Shown here in pieces: positions 27,538 to 35,630 of a stretch of DNA of 64,000 bases. Every line of letters starts with the position of its first letter. Positions within the stretch are counted from its first letter, which is position 1. Location: positions 4,898,001-4,962,000 of the forward strand of contig NZ_CP109178.1 of assembly GCF_036248255.1 (NCBI RefSeq), given 5' to 3'. A model generated the notes under the pieces. It was not told where the DNA came from and did no database searches. It worked only from the letters and a program-made list of their open reading frames with translations. The stretch comes from Streptomyces sp. NBC_01717 (GTDB taxonomy: Bacteria; Actinomycetota; Actinomycetes; Streptomycetales; Streptomycetaceae). The position numbers and the translations under genes were made by a program.

Positions 27538-27720
27538 CTACTTCACGAGCTCGGACATGAAATCGCCGACGCCCTGTGCGGCACTCGAAACACCCTCGAA
27601 CCCTACCTGGACAAGATCCGCGGCCCGGGCTGGGGACGTGATGATCGTGTACAGCACGAAGACGACAACCATGTAGAGCGCGATCTTCTTCGCTTGCACC
27701 ATCAGCCCCTGCCACCCCAT
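27538..27720 (-). CDS. Small single-pass membrane protein
   Basis: 60 residues: MGWQGLMVQAKKIALYMVVV, then V-L-Y-T-I-I-T-S-P-A-R-A-A-D-L-V-Q and an amphipathic tail V-G-F-E-G-V-S-S-A-A-Q-G-V-G-D-F-M-S-E-L. One TM helix (about 13-30) ends in S-P-A-R-A-A, which could also be a signal-peptidase site, so it is either a membrane-anchored or an exported peptide. AGGGGAT precedes the ATG at 27720; an internal ATG at 27702 is the alternative. It lies 9 nt before the Dabb gene. Function unknown. Confidence 0.7.
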   Translation of the reverse strand: MGWQGLMVQAKKIALYMVVVFVLYTIITSPARAADLVQVGFEGVSSAAQGVGDFMSELVK

Positions 27721-27902
27721 TCGATCCCCTGTGCAGTCGGGCGATTCTATCCGCACAGATGGCCGTATCCGGTGGGGGTTTCCGACGGGGTTTGCGATGG
27801 GCTTCACGAACCGGAGTCTCGCGCACCACTGACAGGAGGGACGCCTCTTCGGCACGCTCCGCCGGGCGCACGCGCGGCGTGGATCTCCGGGCCCGGCCGT
27901 CT

Positions 27903-28469
27903 TCAGTACGCGTGCCGGTCCGGCTTGCTCGTCCACGTGTCGTAGGCCTGAGCGCCGATTTCCGGGTAGACCTGTTCGATCCTGATCCTGCGTTGGTCGA
28001 GCGGCTTCTTGAAGTCCTCGTACTGGTAGGCGTCGTCGAAGCCGATCCGGCGGGTGTCGTCCAGGTCGCAGCTGAAGTACACCGCATCGATCCGCGACCA
28101 GTAGATGGCGCTCATGCACATCGGGCAGGGGGCGCCGCTGATGTAGATCGAGCAGCCTTGGAGCATCCGGGCCCGCTCGGGCACGGGATCCGGTGAGCCG
28201 TCAGGACGGGGCACGTATTCCAGAGTGCTTTCGTTCTGGTGTTCTTCGGAGATCGACGGAGCCTCGGGGTTGAGCCGCTGCACGGCCTTGCGGATCGTTT
28301 CCATCTCGGCGTGGGCCGTGGGGTCCCCGGTGAGGAGCACTCGGTTCTGCCCGCGGGCGATGATGTCGCCGTTGCGGGTGAGCACCGCACCGAAGGGCCC
28401 GCCCCAACCGTTCTCCACCGACTCGGTGGCCAGTCGGACCGCTTCGGTGATGAGCTCTTTGTGTTCCAT
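27903..28469 (-). CDS. Nucleoside deaminase (CMP/dCMP-type zinc deaminase fold)
   Basis: 188-residue cytidine-deaminase-superfamily enzyme close to guanine deaminase and TadA relatives. Zinc motifs: HAEMETI (His and catalytic Glu) and APCPMCMSAIYWSRID (PCxxC). The N-terminal WGGPFGAVLTRNGDIIARG is the substrate loop of purine deaminases. It differs from the TadA encoded at about 33 kb in having an extra segment (about residues 62-100, EHQNESTLEYVPRPDGSPD) between the HAE and PCxxC motifs. Likely a free base or nucleoside deaminase for salvage; substrate uncertain. The start at 28469 (MEHKELI) follows a purine-rich stretch. It is divergent from the ABM-domain gene. Confidence 0.88.
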   Translation of the reverse strand: MEHKELITEAVRLATESVENGWGGPFGAVLTRNGDIIARGQNRVLLTGDPTAHAEMETIRKAVQRLNPEAPSISEEHQNESTLEYVPRPDGSPDPVPERARMLQGCSIYISGAPCPMCMSAIYWSRIDAVYFSCDLDDTRRIGFDDAYQYEDFKKPLDQRRIRIEQVYPEIGAQAYDTWTSKPDRHAY

Positions 28470-28575
28470 CTGGGTCTCCGATCGACATCGATGCCCTTGG
28501 CGAAACAAACGTGCGAAAAGGGCAATCAAATGTCTGATGTGCCCCTAAAATAACGCATACATTAGGCTACTGCAG

Positions 28576-29553
28576 GTGAGCCCCCGTGCAAGCCGTGAGC
28601 CGCCGGCAGAGAACGCCACCGTGGTGACCTCGCAGAAGGTGTGCGCGGGTCGCGCCGACGACTATCAGCGCTGGCAGCACAGGATGAACGAAGCGGCCCG
28701 CGAATTCGACGGGTTCGAGGCTGTCGAGGTGTACCCGCCCGCAGCAGGCGACGAGAACGAATGGGTGGCGGTCTTCCGTTTCGCCGGTGTCGACCACCTG
28801 ACGGCCTGGCTGGATTCGGGCAGACGGCAGGAACTGCTCGACGAAGGGCAGGAATTCTTCGAGGGATCTCCGACGCAGGAGGTGCTTCGTGGCGGCGGCC
28901 CTGCCGAGCAGGCGCCGGAGACGATCACGGCCGTCATCTCGCACGAGGTGAAGCCCGGGCGGGAAGAGGAGTTTCTGCGCTGGCAGGGGAAGGCCTTCAA
29001 GGCACAGGCGAAGTCACCCGGATTCATGGGGTCCGAGCTGTTCAGGCCCGTGGAGGGCGTGCAGGAGCACTGGGTCGCCGTCTTCCGGTTCGACTCCCGC
29101 GAGCACCTCGACGACTGGCTCTCCTCCGATGTCCGCCAGACACTGTTGGAGGAGGGTCGCACCTATTTCGCCTCCTACGACGTACGCAAGGTCCGCTCGT
29201 CCTTCAGCGGTTGGTTCCGCTTCGGCGACGGCAAGCAGGACAACGCACCGCCCAACTGGAAGCAGGCCATGACCGTGCTCCTGGCCCTCTATCCCACGGT
29301 GATGGTGCTGAACCTGACCGAGGGGCGCTGGCTGGACAAGCTCGGCGTCCCCGGATACATCGGCCTCTTCATCGGTAACGTACTGAGCGTCAGTGCGCTG
29401 ACCTGGCTGCTGATGCCCCTGGTGAACAAGGCACTCGCCTTCTGGCTGGTGCCCAGCCGCGCGACCACCTACCGCGTGCACCTGACCGGTGCCGCGGCAG
29501 TGGTGCTCTGCTACGCACTGGTCCTCGTCATCTTCGGCCTGACCACCCACTGA
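28576..29553 (+). CDS. Double ABM-domain (antibiotic biosynthesis monooxygenase-like) membrane protein
   Basis: 325 residues. Two tandem dimeric-barrel domains: the first about 15-105 (TVVTSQKVCAGRADDYQRWQ ... EWVAVFRFAGVDHLTAWL), the second about 115-208 (TAVISHEVKPGREEEFLRWQ ... HWVAVFRFDSREHLDDWL). The internal pairing is obvious from the repeated W-V-A-V-F-R-F. Three TM helices follow (about 228-320). The tandem domains may form an intramolecular barrel anchored to the membrane. A -10-like TAGGCT (28563-28568) ends 7 nt before the GTG start, so the mRNA may be leaderless. Function unknown; candidate monooxygenase or heme/quinone-handling protein. Confidence 0.85.
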   Translation: MSPRASREPPAENATVVTSQKVCAGRADDYQRWQHRMNEAAREFDGFEAVEVYPPAAGDENEWVAVFRFAGVDHLTAWLDSGRRQELLDEGQEFFEGSPTQEVLRGGGPAEQAPETITAVISHEVKPGREEEFLRWQGKAFKAQAKSPGFMGSELFRPVEGVQEHWVAVFRFDSREHLDDWLSSDVRQTLLEEGRTYFASYDVRKVRSSFSGWFRFGDGKQDNAPPNWKQAMTVLLALYPTVMVLNLTEGRWLDKLGVPGYIGLFIGNVLSVSALTWLLMPLVNKALAFWLVPSRATTYRVHLTGAAAVVLCYALVLVIFGLTTH

Positions 29554-29599
29554 CCGATTCCGCCGGCCGACTGCGGTCGAGCCGCCCGAGGAGGCCTTG

Positions 29600-31009
29600 A
29601 TGCCCGAACGGACGCCCGCAGGCCTGTTCGAGGGGACCCTGCTCCGACGGGGTGACCCCGGCTACGACCGTGCCCGGGCCGACGCGGTGTGGAACGGGCT
29701 GACGCCTGAACGGTTCCCTGAGGCCATCCTGCAGGCCGCCGCCGAGCGGGACATCCCCCTGGCCCTGGCCTGGGCACGCGCCCAGGGACTGCGCGTCTCC
29801 ACGCGCTCCGGCGGGCACAACTGGTCCGGTTCCCAACTCCGCGACGGGGGACTGCTGATCGACCTGTCACGGTTACGGCACTGCAGCGTCGACCCGGTGT
29901 CGGTGACGGCCGAGGTGGGGCCCGCCGTCACCGGGACGGACCTGGTCGAGGCCCTCGCCCCGCACGGCCTGGCCTTCCCCGTCGGCCACTGCCCCTCCGT
30001 CGCAATGGGCGGCTTTCTGCTGAGTGGCGGACTCGGCTGGAACTCTCGTGTGTGGGGGCCGGCATGTGCCGACGTCCTGGAGATCCGGGCTGTCGCCGCC
30101 GACGGCCGGACGGTCATCTGCAGCGAGACCGAGAACGCCGACCTCTTCTGGGCCGCGCGCGGCGCGGGGCCGGGCTTCTTCGCCGTCGTCACCGGATTCC
30201 GGCTCGGTCTGCACCCTCACCCCGCCGCAATCACGACCACCGGCCTCACCTTCCCGCTGGCCGACGTCGAGCGTGTGACGGGCTGGGCCGTCCGGACCGC
30301 TCGTGACCTGCCGTCGAACGTCGAGACGGCTCTCGTCCTGGCAGCCTCCGGCGAGGCGACGGCGACGGCCCCGCCCGGGCCGCGGATCACCGTCGGTGCC
30401 ACCGCGTTCGCCGCGACACGGGACGAGGCGCTCGCTGCTCTCGAACCCCTGGGTGCCTGCCCGTTCGCCGGGCAAGCCCTGTCCCGGCAGCTACCCGAGC
30501 CGACGTCCTTCGCCTCACTGCACGCCGGCGCTGCTCGGGCGTGGCCGTCGGCGCTTCGCTACGCGGCCGACACGCTGTGGTCGGCGGAGAGCTACGAGAC
30601 CCTGATGACCCGCGTCGCCGGCGTCCTCGCCCGGGCACCCTCCGGCAAGTCCCTGGTGCTCGCGCCCGTGCAGCCGGTCTCCCCGGACCCGGAGCTGCTG
30701 CGGAACATGGCTTTCTCGGCGCCCGGCGAGTCCTACCTCGCCTGTTACGCGGTCTGGGACGATCCGGCTGCGGACGAGGCGAACACCGGGTGGCTGCGGG
30801 AGACGATGGCCGCGGCGGACCCGTCGGGTCGCGGTGGTCACTACATCGCCGAAGCGGATCTGGAAGCCGATGCCGACCGGGCCCGGCGCTCGTACGCCGC
30901 CGCCGACTGGGTCCGCCTGCGGGAACTCAAGCTCAAGTGGGACCCGGACAACGTCTTCCACTCCTACCTCGCGCCGGTGCCATGGGGCGCCCGGCTCGAG
31001 TGTCCTTGA
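29600..31009 (+). CDS. FAD-binding oxidoreductase (BBE/PCMH type) with TTA codon
   Basis: 469-residue flavoprotein. The FAD domain shows STRSGGHNWSGSQLRDGGLLIDLSRL, with His in the SGGHN motif where the family often attaches FAD covalently, then GHCPSVAMGGFLLSGGLGW and ENADLFWAARGAGPGFFAVV. The C-terminal berberine-bridge segment ends RELKLKWDPDNVFH. The start is the ATG at 29600 with GAGGAGG upstream. Leu92 is encoded by TTA (29873-29875), the rare codon read by the bldA tRNA, so expression may depend on development. Such enzymes oxidise alcohols, sugars or secondary metabolites; substrate unknown. No signal peptide. Confidence 0.92.
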   Translation: MPERTPAGLFEGTLLRRGDPGYDRARADAVWNGLTPERFPEAILQAAAERDIPLALAWARAQGLRVSTRSGGHNWSGSQLRDGGLLIDLSRLRHCSVDPVSVTAEVGPAVTGTDLVEALAPHGLAFPVGHCPSVAMGGFLLSGGLGWNSRVWGPACADVLEIRAVAADGRTVICSETENADLFWAARGAGPGFFAVVTGFRLGLHPHPAAITTTGLTFPLADVERVTGWAVRTARDLPSNVETALVLAASGEATATAPPGPRITVGATAFAATRDEALAALEPLGACPFAGQALSRQLPEPTSFASLHAGAARAWPSALRYAADTLWSAESYETLMTRVAGVLARAPSGKSLVLAPVQPVSPDPELLRNMAFSAPGESYLACYAVWDDPAADEANTGWLRETMAAADPSGRGGHYIAEADLEADADRARRSYAAADWVRLRELKLKWDPDNVFHSYLAPVPWGARLECP

Positions 31010-31203
31010 TACACATCCGGCACCGATCACGGGGACCGTCACGACGGGTCCTCGCGCGGCATCGGCGCCAGGTTCTGTCCGGCGGATCATGTGACCGCAA
31101 CGCGCGCTCGCGTCGCGGATTCAGGTCTTGCACGCAACGGAGGAGTTCTGCGTGTTTGTGGTGAGGACGTCCGGCCGAGGCGCGGCAGTCGACGACGACC
31201 GCC

Positions 31204-31716
31204 GTGAGTTTCAGCCTCCTGGGCAAGAGCCAGGTCAGCGGGCTGGCCCTTGCACGCCCGGTCACCACGGGCGTCCGGTCCCGCGCGGTCCTGGAACTGC
31301 AGCAGAACTACGGCGGTCTGCGGTTCAGGGCTCTGGTGGGTGGCGAGTTCACGCCGGGAGAGGGCGATCGGCCGGCCTGGCGGGTCAGGTTCTGGGAGAC
31401 GGTCCGGTCCACTCCACAGCAGGGGCTGCTGCGCGGTGCGCTGCTGCCGGGCCTGCCCGAAGGGCTGGATCATGCCGCGGTGGCCGGTCTGCATGCAGAC
31501 CTCAGCAGCGGGGCTCTACCAGCCGGCCGGCTGGTGATCGACCGGGCGGGCTACGACCAGGAGTCCTCCCCGGTGCTGTTCGCGACGGCTGCGGAGCTCT
31601 TGCTGCACGTCCTGCTGGCGGGCACCTTCGGATCGCCTGCGGAGCCGGTCATCAGGTCCTGGGTGACCACCGGTCGAATTCCGGTGGCGCTGCCCAGAGT
31701 TGATGTTCAGGCGTAG
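31204..31716 (+). CDS. Small protein with faint resemblance to EF-G domain IV
   Basis: 170 residues, GTG start. I do not recognise a named family. The middle (about 30-50, Y-G-G-L-R-F-R-A-L-V-G-G-E-F-T-P-G-E-G) and the later part (about 88-130, LPEGLDHAAVAGLHADLSSG, then G-R-L-V-I-D-R-A-G-Y-D-Q-E-S-S-P) follow the order seen in domain IV of translation GTPases and ribosomal protection proteins. No GTPase domain is present. It may be a stand-alone domain, an eroded fragment, or an unrelated protein. It sits in an accessory-looking stretch between the FAD oxidoreductase and a TPR protein. Confidence 0.5.
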   Translation: MSFSLLGKSQVSGLALARPVTTGVRSRAVLELQQNYGGLRFRALVGGEFTPGEGDRPAWRVRFWETVRSTPQQGLLRGALLPGLPEGLDHAAVAGLHADLSSGALPAGRLVIDRAGYDQESSPVLFATAAELLLHVLLAGTFGSPAEPVIRSWVTTGRIPVALPRVDVQA

Positions 31717-31800
31717 GCATCACTCACGGATCGCTGATGGCTGTATCGCCGCGCAAGCGGAACGGTCCACAGAACCCTTGGCCATGGATATTCTCTGGCG

Positions 31801-32784
31801 ATGTCGAATCAGTCAGTGACAGCGGGAGTCGCTCTCGCCGGCGTGATGGCGCACTGCGGCGGAAGCCCGGTCGGCGCCGTGAAGTTCCTGGTGGGGGCGA
31901 TAGCCTCCGCGCCGGCGGCCCCGGAGCCCCATGCGGCCCTCGCCGAGTTGTGGCGGGACCGTCGCTCGGAGCTCGAGGAGGGCCTCGAAGGGGACGGGTC
32001 CTTGAGCGCTGTGCTGGCACAGGCGTACTTCCTGTTCCTCGACGGGGACATGGACGACGCGGTGATGTCCCTCGGTTCGGTCACGGGGGCGCGGCCCGAC
32101 GTGGCGTGGGGCACCGCCCCCTGGTTCGGCGATGCGCGGTTCCTCGGCGCGGTGAGTGCCGAGGCGTTGGCGGAGGCATGTCTGCGGACGTTGGACTACG
32201 GCCACAACCTGGACACCGACGAGATGCGCGAGCGGTTCATGCCCTGGTTCCATGCCATCGACGTGGTGTCCGAACGGAGTCCGGTGCCGGAGTCGCTGGC
32301 CGCCATGGCCCGGTTGCCCCGTGCCTGCGGCCGCTACGAGCTGGCTTTCGCCCTGTGCGACCGTGGCGATGCCGTCGATCGGGTCATGTGGACTGCGGTC
32401 GCACGCGCGAGCACCTGGCGTGCGATGGGCAACCTGGACCAGGCTGCGGCGTCCTTCGAAGGCGCCCTGGCCCTGGACCCTGCCAACTGGTCCCTCTATC
32501 TGGACCTTGCCGACGTGCGCGCCGAGCAGGGTGATTTCGTCGCCGCCGTGGGTCTCGTCGAACAGGGCCTGCAACACGAACCGCGGGAAGTCTCCCTGCG
32601 CGCGGCGGGTGCCGCCTATCGCACGCGCCTGTCCGGCTCGTCCGACGACCTTCGGGCCCTGATCGTCCTGGCTCCGGAGCTCGCGAGCACCTCCTACCGG
32701 GACCTGCTGATCGACTACGCGTGCGCGGGGCCGGGGCTGCCCCACGGACTCGTGGCCGAGGCCCGCCGTATCTGCGAGAACTGA
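31801..32784 (+). CDS. Tetratricopeptide repeat (TPR) protein
   Basis: 327 residues, soluble and mostly helical. Clear TPR units in the C-terminal half: RASTWRAMGNLDQAAASFEG then A-L-A-L-D-P-A-N-W-S-L-Y-L-D-L-A-D, and V-R-A-E-Q-G-D-F-V-A-A-V-G-L-V-E-Q-G-L-Q-H-E-P. The N-terminal half has weaker repeats (GAVKFLVGAIASAPAAPEPH, AQAYFLFLDGDMDDAVMSLG). TPRs mediate protein binding; partner unknown. Similar proteins are common beside toxin or peptide systems, but nothing in the neighbours fixes a role. ATG start. Confidence 0.8.
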   Translation: MSNQSVTAGVALAGVMAHCGGSPVGAVKFLVGAIASAPAAPEPHAALAELWRDRRSELEEGLEGDGSLSAVLAQAYFLFLDGDMDDAVMSLGSVTGARPDVAWGTAPWFGDARFLGAVSAEALAEACLRTLDYGHNLDTDEMRERFMPWFHAIDVVSERSPVPESLAAMARLPRACGRYELAFALCDRGDAVDRVMWTAVARASTWRAMGNLDQAAASFEGALALDPANWSLYLDLADVRAEQGDFVAAVGLVEQGLQHEPREVSLRAAGAAYRTRLSGSSDDLRALIVLAPELASTSYRDLLIDYACAGPGLPHGLVAEARRICEN

Positions 32785-32906
32785 ACACGCGCTCTCTGGC
32801 AGGACGCTCATGGGCTGATCTCAGCCCGGGACGATCTCCCAGGGTCCTTGACCTGTGTTTCCGGCAGCCTGACGGCGTCTGAGACGGAAGCTGAGACGTA
32901 ACGCAG

Positions 32907-32940
32907 TGAAGGGGCGGACTCGTATGAGTCCGCCCCTTCA
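32907..32940 (-). terminator. Terminator after tRNA-Ser(CGA)
   Basis: TGAAGGGGCGGACTC (32907-32921) and GAGTCCGCCCCTTCA (32926-32940) are perfect 15-bp arms with a 4-nt loop, 8 nt beyond the tRNA 3' end on the minus strand. Confidence 0.85.
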
Positions 32941-32948
32941 TCTACCTG

Positions 32949-33033
32949 CGGTAGCGGAGGGATTTGAACCCTCGGTGAGTTTCCCCACACTCGCTTTCGA
33001 GGCGAGCTCCTTCGGCCGCTCGGACACGCTACC
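32949..33033 (-). tRNA. tRNA-Ser(CGA)
   Basis: On the minus strand the acceptor GGTAGCG pairs with CGCTACC. The anticodon stem CTCGC/GCGAG holds the loop CTCGAAA, giving CGA. A long variable arm and the GGTTCAAATCC T-arm are present. Discriminator G, no encoded CCA. It forms the right border of the accessory-looking 28-32.8 kb stretch. Confidence 0.95.
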
Positions 33034-33123
33034 GAGAGAGAGCTTAGACCATCTCGGCCGTGGGTCGAAATCCGATTCCCCGGCGTGCGCGGAAGCCGGG
33101 CCGGAGGTGGGGGTGCCGCAGCG

Positions 33124-33624
33124 TCAGCGGTCGCGGAAGAAGGCCGTCAGCTGGGCGGAACAGGCGTCCTCCAGGACTCCGTGGATCACTTCGGGGCGGT
33201 GGTTGAGCCGCCGGTCCCGTACGACGTCCCAGAGTGAACCTGCCGCGCCCGCCTTCTCGTCCCGTGCCCCGTAGACCACACGGGCCACCCGGGACTGCAC
33301 GAGCGCGCCCGCGCACATCGTGCACGGCTCCAGGGTGACCACCAGCGTGCACCCGGAGAGCCGCCACTCGCCGAGCGCCGCGGCGGCCCGGCGCACAGCG
33401 AGGATCTCGGCGTGCGCGGTCGGATCACCGGTCGCCTCGCGTTCGTTGTGTCCCGTGGCGAGCAGGGCGCCACCCGGGCCGAGGACGACGGCGCCGACCG
33501 GCACATCGCCGGCCCGCGCCGCATGCGCGGCCTCGTCCAGGGCGCGGCGCATGGGCGCCCGCCACGGGTCCCGTACAGGATCGTGCGGTTCTGGCAGTCG
33601 GTGCGGGCCCGGTCGTTCGGTCAC
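33124..33624 (-). CDS. tadA: tRNA-specific adenosine-34 deaminase TadA
   Basis: 166 residues; converts A34 to inosine in tRNA-Arg(ACG), one copy of which is encoded at 6.8 kb. Zinc and catalytic motifs: TAHAEILAVRRA (His, Glu) and LEPCTMCAGALVQSRV (PCxxC). The substrate loop GDVPVGAVV and the family signature GHNEREATGDPTAHAE are complete, and the C-terminus ends S-A-Q-L-T-A-F-F-R-D-R. GTG start at 33624, with an N-terminal extension of about 24 residues that is Pro/Arg-rich. The next gene upstream (tRNA adenosine deaminase-associated protein) is 9 nt away on the same strand. Confidence 0.94.
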   Translation of the reverse strand: MTERPGPHRLPEPHDPVRDPWRAPMRRALDEAAHAARAGDVPVGAVVLGPGGALLATGHNEREATGDPTAHAEILAVRRAAAALGEWRLSGCTLVVTLEPCTMCAGALVQSRVARVVYGARDEKAGAAGSLWDVVRDRRLNHRPEVIHGVLEDACSAQLTAFFRDR

Positions 33625-33633
33625 CCGCGGACC

Positions 33634-34236
33634 CTAACGGACGGTTTCCAGGACCTCGGCCGCTCCCAGCGCGTCCGCGATCTCCACCAGTGCGTCCGTC
33701 CGCAGCATCAGCAGCTCCTTCTCGGGGAGTCCGAGGTCGGCCAGGACCCCGGTGTCACCGAGCGGACCCGTCGGTACGGCGTCGGCGTCGAGCCCGTCGT
33801 CGTTGTCGTCGTTGTCGTTGTCGTCGAGGTCGGTGTCGTTGTTGTTGTCGGTGGTGTGGTCCGGCTCGCCGTCCTCCGTACCGTCGAGGCCGACGAGCTC
33901 TTCGAGGGCGGCAATCGAGTCCTCGGCCTCGGGTTCGCGGCCGAGCAGTTCATCGGTGAGCAGGATCTCCCCGTAGGAGGAGCGGGCGGCGGCGGACGCG
34001 TCCGAGATGTAGATACGGGGGTCCTCCTCACCGTCCACCCGGATGACGCCGAACCAGGCGTCCTCCTGCTCGATGAAGACGAGCACCGTGTCCTCGTCCA
34101 CCGAGGCCTCACGGGCCAGATCCGTCAGATCGGACAGGGTCTCCACATCGTCGAGTTCCGTGTCGCTCGCTTCCCACCCGTCTTCGGTGCGCGCGAGCAG
34201 TGCGGCGAAGTACACCGTGACTCTCCCACTGGTCAT
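33634..34236 (-). CDS. tRNA adenosine deaminase-associated protein
   Basis: 200-residue acidic protein of an actinobacterial family defined by its place before tadA. The first about 105 residues are well conserved in type: RVTVYFAALLARTEDGWEAS, SVDEDTVLVFIEQEDAWFGV. An Asn/Asp-rich tract (about residues 129-148, DNNNDTDLDDNDNDDNDD) encoded by repeated GTC-GTT triplets interrupts the C-terminal half, which ends with a folded-looking LLMLRTDALVEIADALGAAE. The tract is likely variable in length. The role with TadA is assumed from position only. Start ATG 34236. Confidence 0.88.
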   Translation of the reverse strand: MTSGRVTVYFAALLARTEDGWEASDTELDDVETLSDLTDLAREASVDEDTVLVFIEQEDAWFGVIRVDGEEDPRIYISDASAAARSSYGEILLTDELLGREPEAEDSIAALEELVGLDGTEDGEPDHTTDNNNDTDLDDNDNDDNDDGLDADAVPTGPLGDTGVLADLGLPEKELLMLRTDALVEIADALGAAEVLETVR

Positions 34237-34402
34237 AGGGGTGTCGGTCCGGCGGGAGGACAGTCGGTGATCCGGCTGTCCTGTGCCCCGCCCATCGGAA
34301 TCGTGGCAGAAACAGAGCGTTCGCGAGAGGAGTTCGACCGTTGCGTCGTCCATGAGTTGTCGACAACACCGCTTCCAGGGGGCCGTCCGGCGGTCCCGGC
34401 GG

Positions 34403-34630
34403 CTACCAGCGGAAGGTCCGCATCCGCATGGCTTGGCGCATTCGGGCGGCCCTGGCCCGGCGTGGCTGGACCCGGTCGCGCAGCGCCTTCGCCTCATGAA
34501 GCTCACGCAGGAACTGGGCGCGGCGCCTGCGGCGCTCCTCGTCCGTCTCGGGCGCGTCCAGCGTGTCCCGGCGGCCCTGCGTGTCCTGCGGTTCCGGCTG
34601 GCCCCGCTCCTGCTGCTCCCCGTCGGGCAT
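34403..34630 (-). CDS. Small basic hypothetical protein
   Basis: 75 residues, M-P-D-G-E-Q-Q-E-R-G..., then an Arg-rich helix (T-D-E-E-R-R-R-R-R-A-Q-F-L-R-E-L-H-E-A-K) and a basic end R-M-R-Q-A-M-R-M-R-T-F-R-W. It reads like one long charged helix that could bind nucleic acid or another protein. No family recognised. The start at 34630 gives a compact gene diverging from upp. The strong charge bias and Streptomyces codon use favour a real gene, but confidence is moderate. Confidence 0.6.
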   Translation of the reverse strand: MPDGEQQERGQPEPQDTQGRRDTLDAPETDEERRRRRAQFLRELHEAKALRDRVQPRRARAARMRQAMRMRTFRW

Positions 34631-34733
34631 CGGCGCATCACCCCAAGCCTGGGTCCGTATGCCGACACCTTCCCTCCGAACGGGTGATTGATGCCAGCGC
34701 ACGGGTGCGGGTGGCCCGGCTACTGTTGAGCCC

Positions 34734-35369
34734 ATGCGGATCCACGTCGTCGACCACCCGCTGGTCGCGCACAAACTCACCACCCTGCGCGACAAGCGCA
34801 CCGACTCCCCGACCTTCCGGCGGCTCGCCGACGAGCTGGTCACCCTGCTCGCCTACGAGGCCACCCGGGACGTGCGCACCGAGCAGGTCGACATCGAGAC
34901 CCCGGTGACGCCGACCACCGGCGTGAAGCTGTCGCACCCGCGGCCCCTGGTCGTGCCGATCCTGCGGGCCGGTCTGGGCATGCTCGACGGCATGGTGCGG
35001 CTGCTGCCGACCGCCGAGGTCGGCTTCCTGGGCATGATCCGCAATGAGGAGACGCTCAAGGCGGAGACGTACGCCACGCGGATGCCGGAGGACCTCTCGG
35101 GCCGCCAGGTGTACGTCCTGGACCCCATGCTCGCCACCGGCGGCACGCTGGTCGCGGCCATCCAGGAGCTGATCAAGCGTGGTGCGGACGACGTCACCGC
35201 CGTCGTGCTGCTCGCGGCGCCCGAGGGCGTCGAGGTGATGGAGCGCGAGCTGGCCGGTACACCGGTCACCGTGGTCACCGCCTCGGTCGACGAGCGGCTC
35301 AACGAGAACGGCTACATCGTGCCGGGGCTCGGCGACGCGGGCGACCGGATGTACGGCACCGCCGGCTAG
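34734..35369 (+). CDS. upp: Uracil phosphoribosyltransferase
   Basis: 211 residues. Salvage enzyme that joins uracil to PRPP to give UMP. It begins [20 protein letters not shown], with the PRPP loop R-A-G-L-G-M-L near residue 79, the PRPP-binding signature [18 protein letters not shown] (about 124-141) and the uracil-binding C-terminal [19 protein letters not shown]. Full length for the family. The stop codon TAG coincides with the first bases of a MITE-like element. It diverges from the small basic protein gene. Confidence 0.97.
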   Translation: MRIHVVDHPLVAHKLTTLRDKRTDSPTFRRLADELVTLLAYEATRDVRTEQVDIETPVTPTTGVKLSHPRPLVVPILRAGLGMLDGMVRLLPTAEVGFLGMIRNEETLKAETYATRMPEDLSGRQVYVLDPMLATGGTLVAAIQELIKRGADDVTAVVLLAAPEGVEVMERELAGTPVTVVTASVDERLNENGYIVPGLGDAGDRMYGTAG

Positions 35370-35570
35370 GGCCTCTCGTTTGGATCATGCTGGGCTCGCG
35401 GGGTCCGGCACGCACATCTGCGGCGTTGTCGTCAGTCTTCCCCGAGCTCTCGGCTTCGCTCGAGCGGGGGAGACCCCATTCGCTCCGCCTGGGGTCCTTC
35501 CTCCGCCTTGCAGCTGCACGCACCGGACCCCGCTCCCTGATCCGGCCTGATCCGAACGAAAGACCCTAGG
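35366..35570. mobile_element. MITE-like element with imperfect terminal inverted repeats
   Basis: About 205 bp, bounded by CTAGGG (35366) and CCCTAG (35564-35569). The outer about 48 bp of each end are imperfect inverted repeats: left CTCGTTTGGATCATGC... and GCGGGGTCCGG; right complement TTTCGTTCGGATCAGG... and GCGGGGTCCGG. A central palindromic stretch (35440-35490) holds GAGCTCTCGGCTTCGCTCGA and GGGGGAGACCCC. There is no coding capacity. It resembles small non-autonomous repeats found in many copies in Streptomyces genomes (from memory). Confidence 0.7.
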
Positions 35571-35630
35571 CGCTGCCCGGCCCGACGTTTCCGAAGAAGG
35601 CTCTCGGCCCTCGCATCCTGCACTGCGGTG

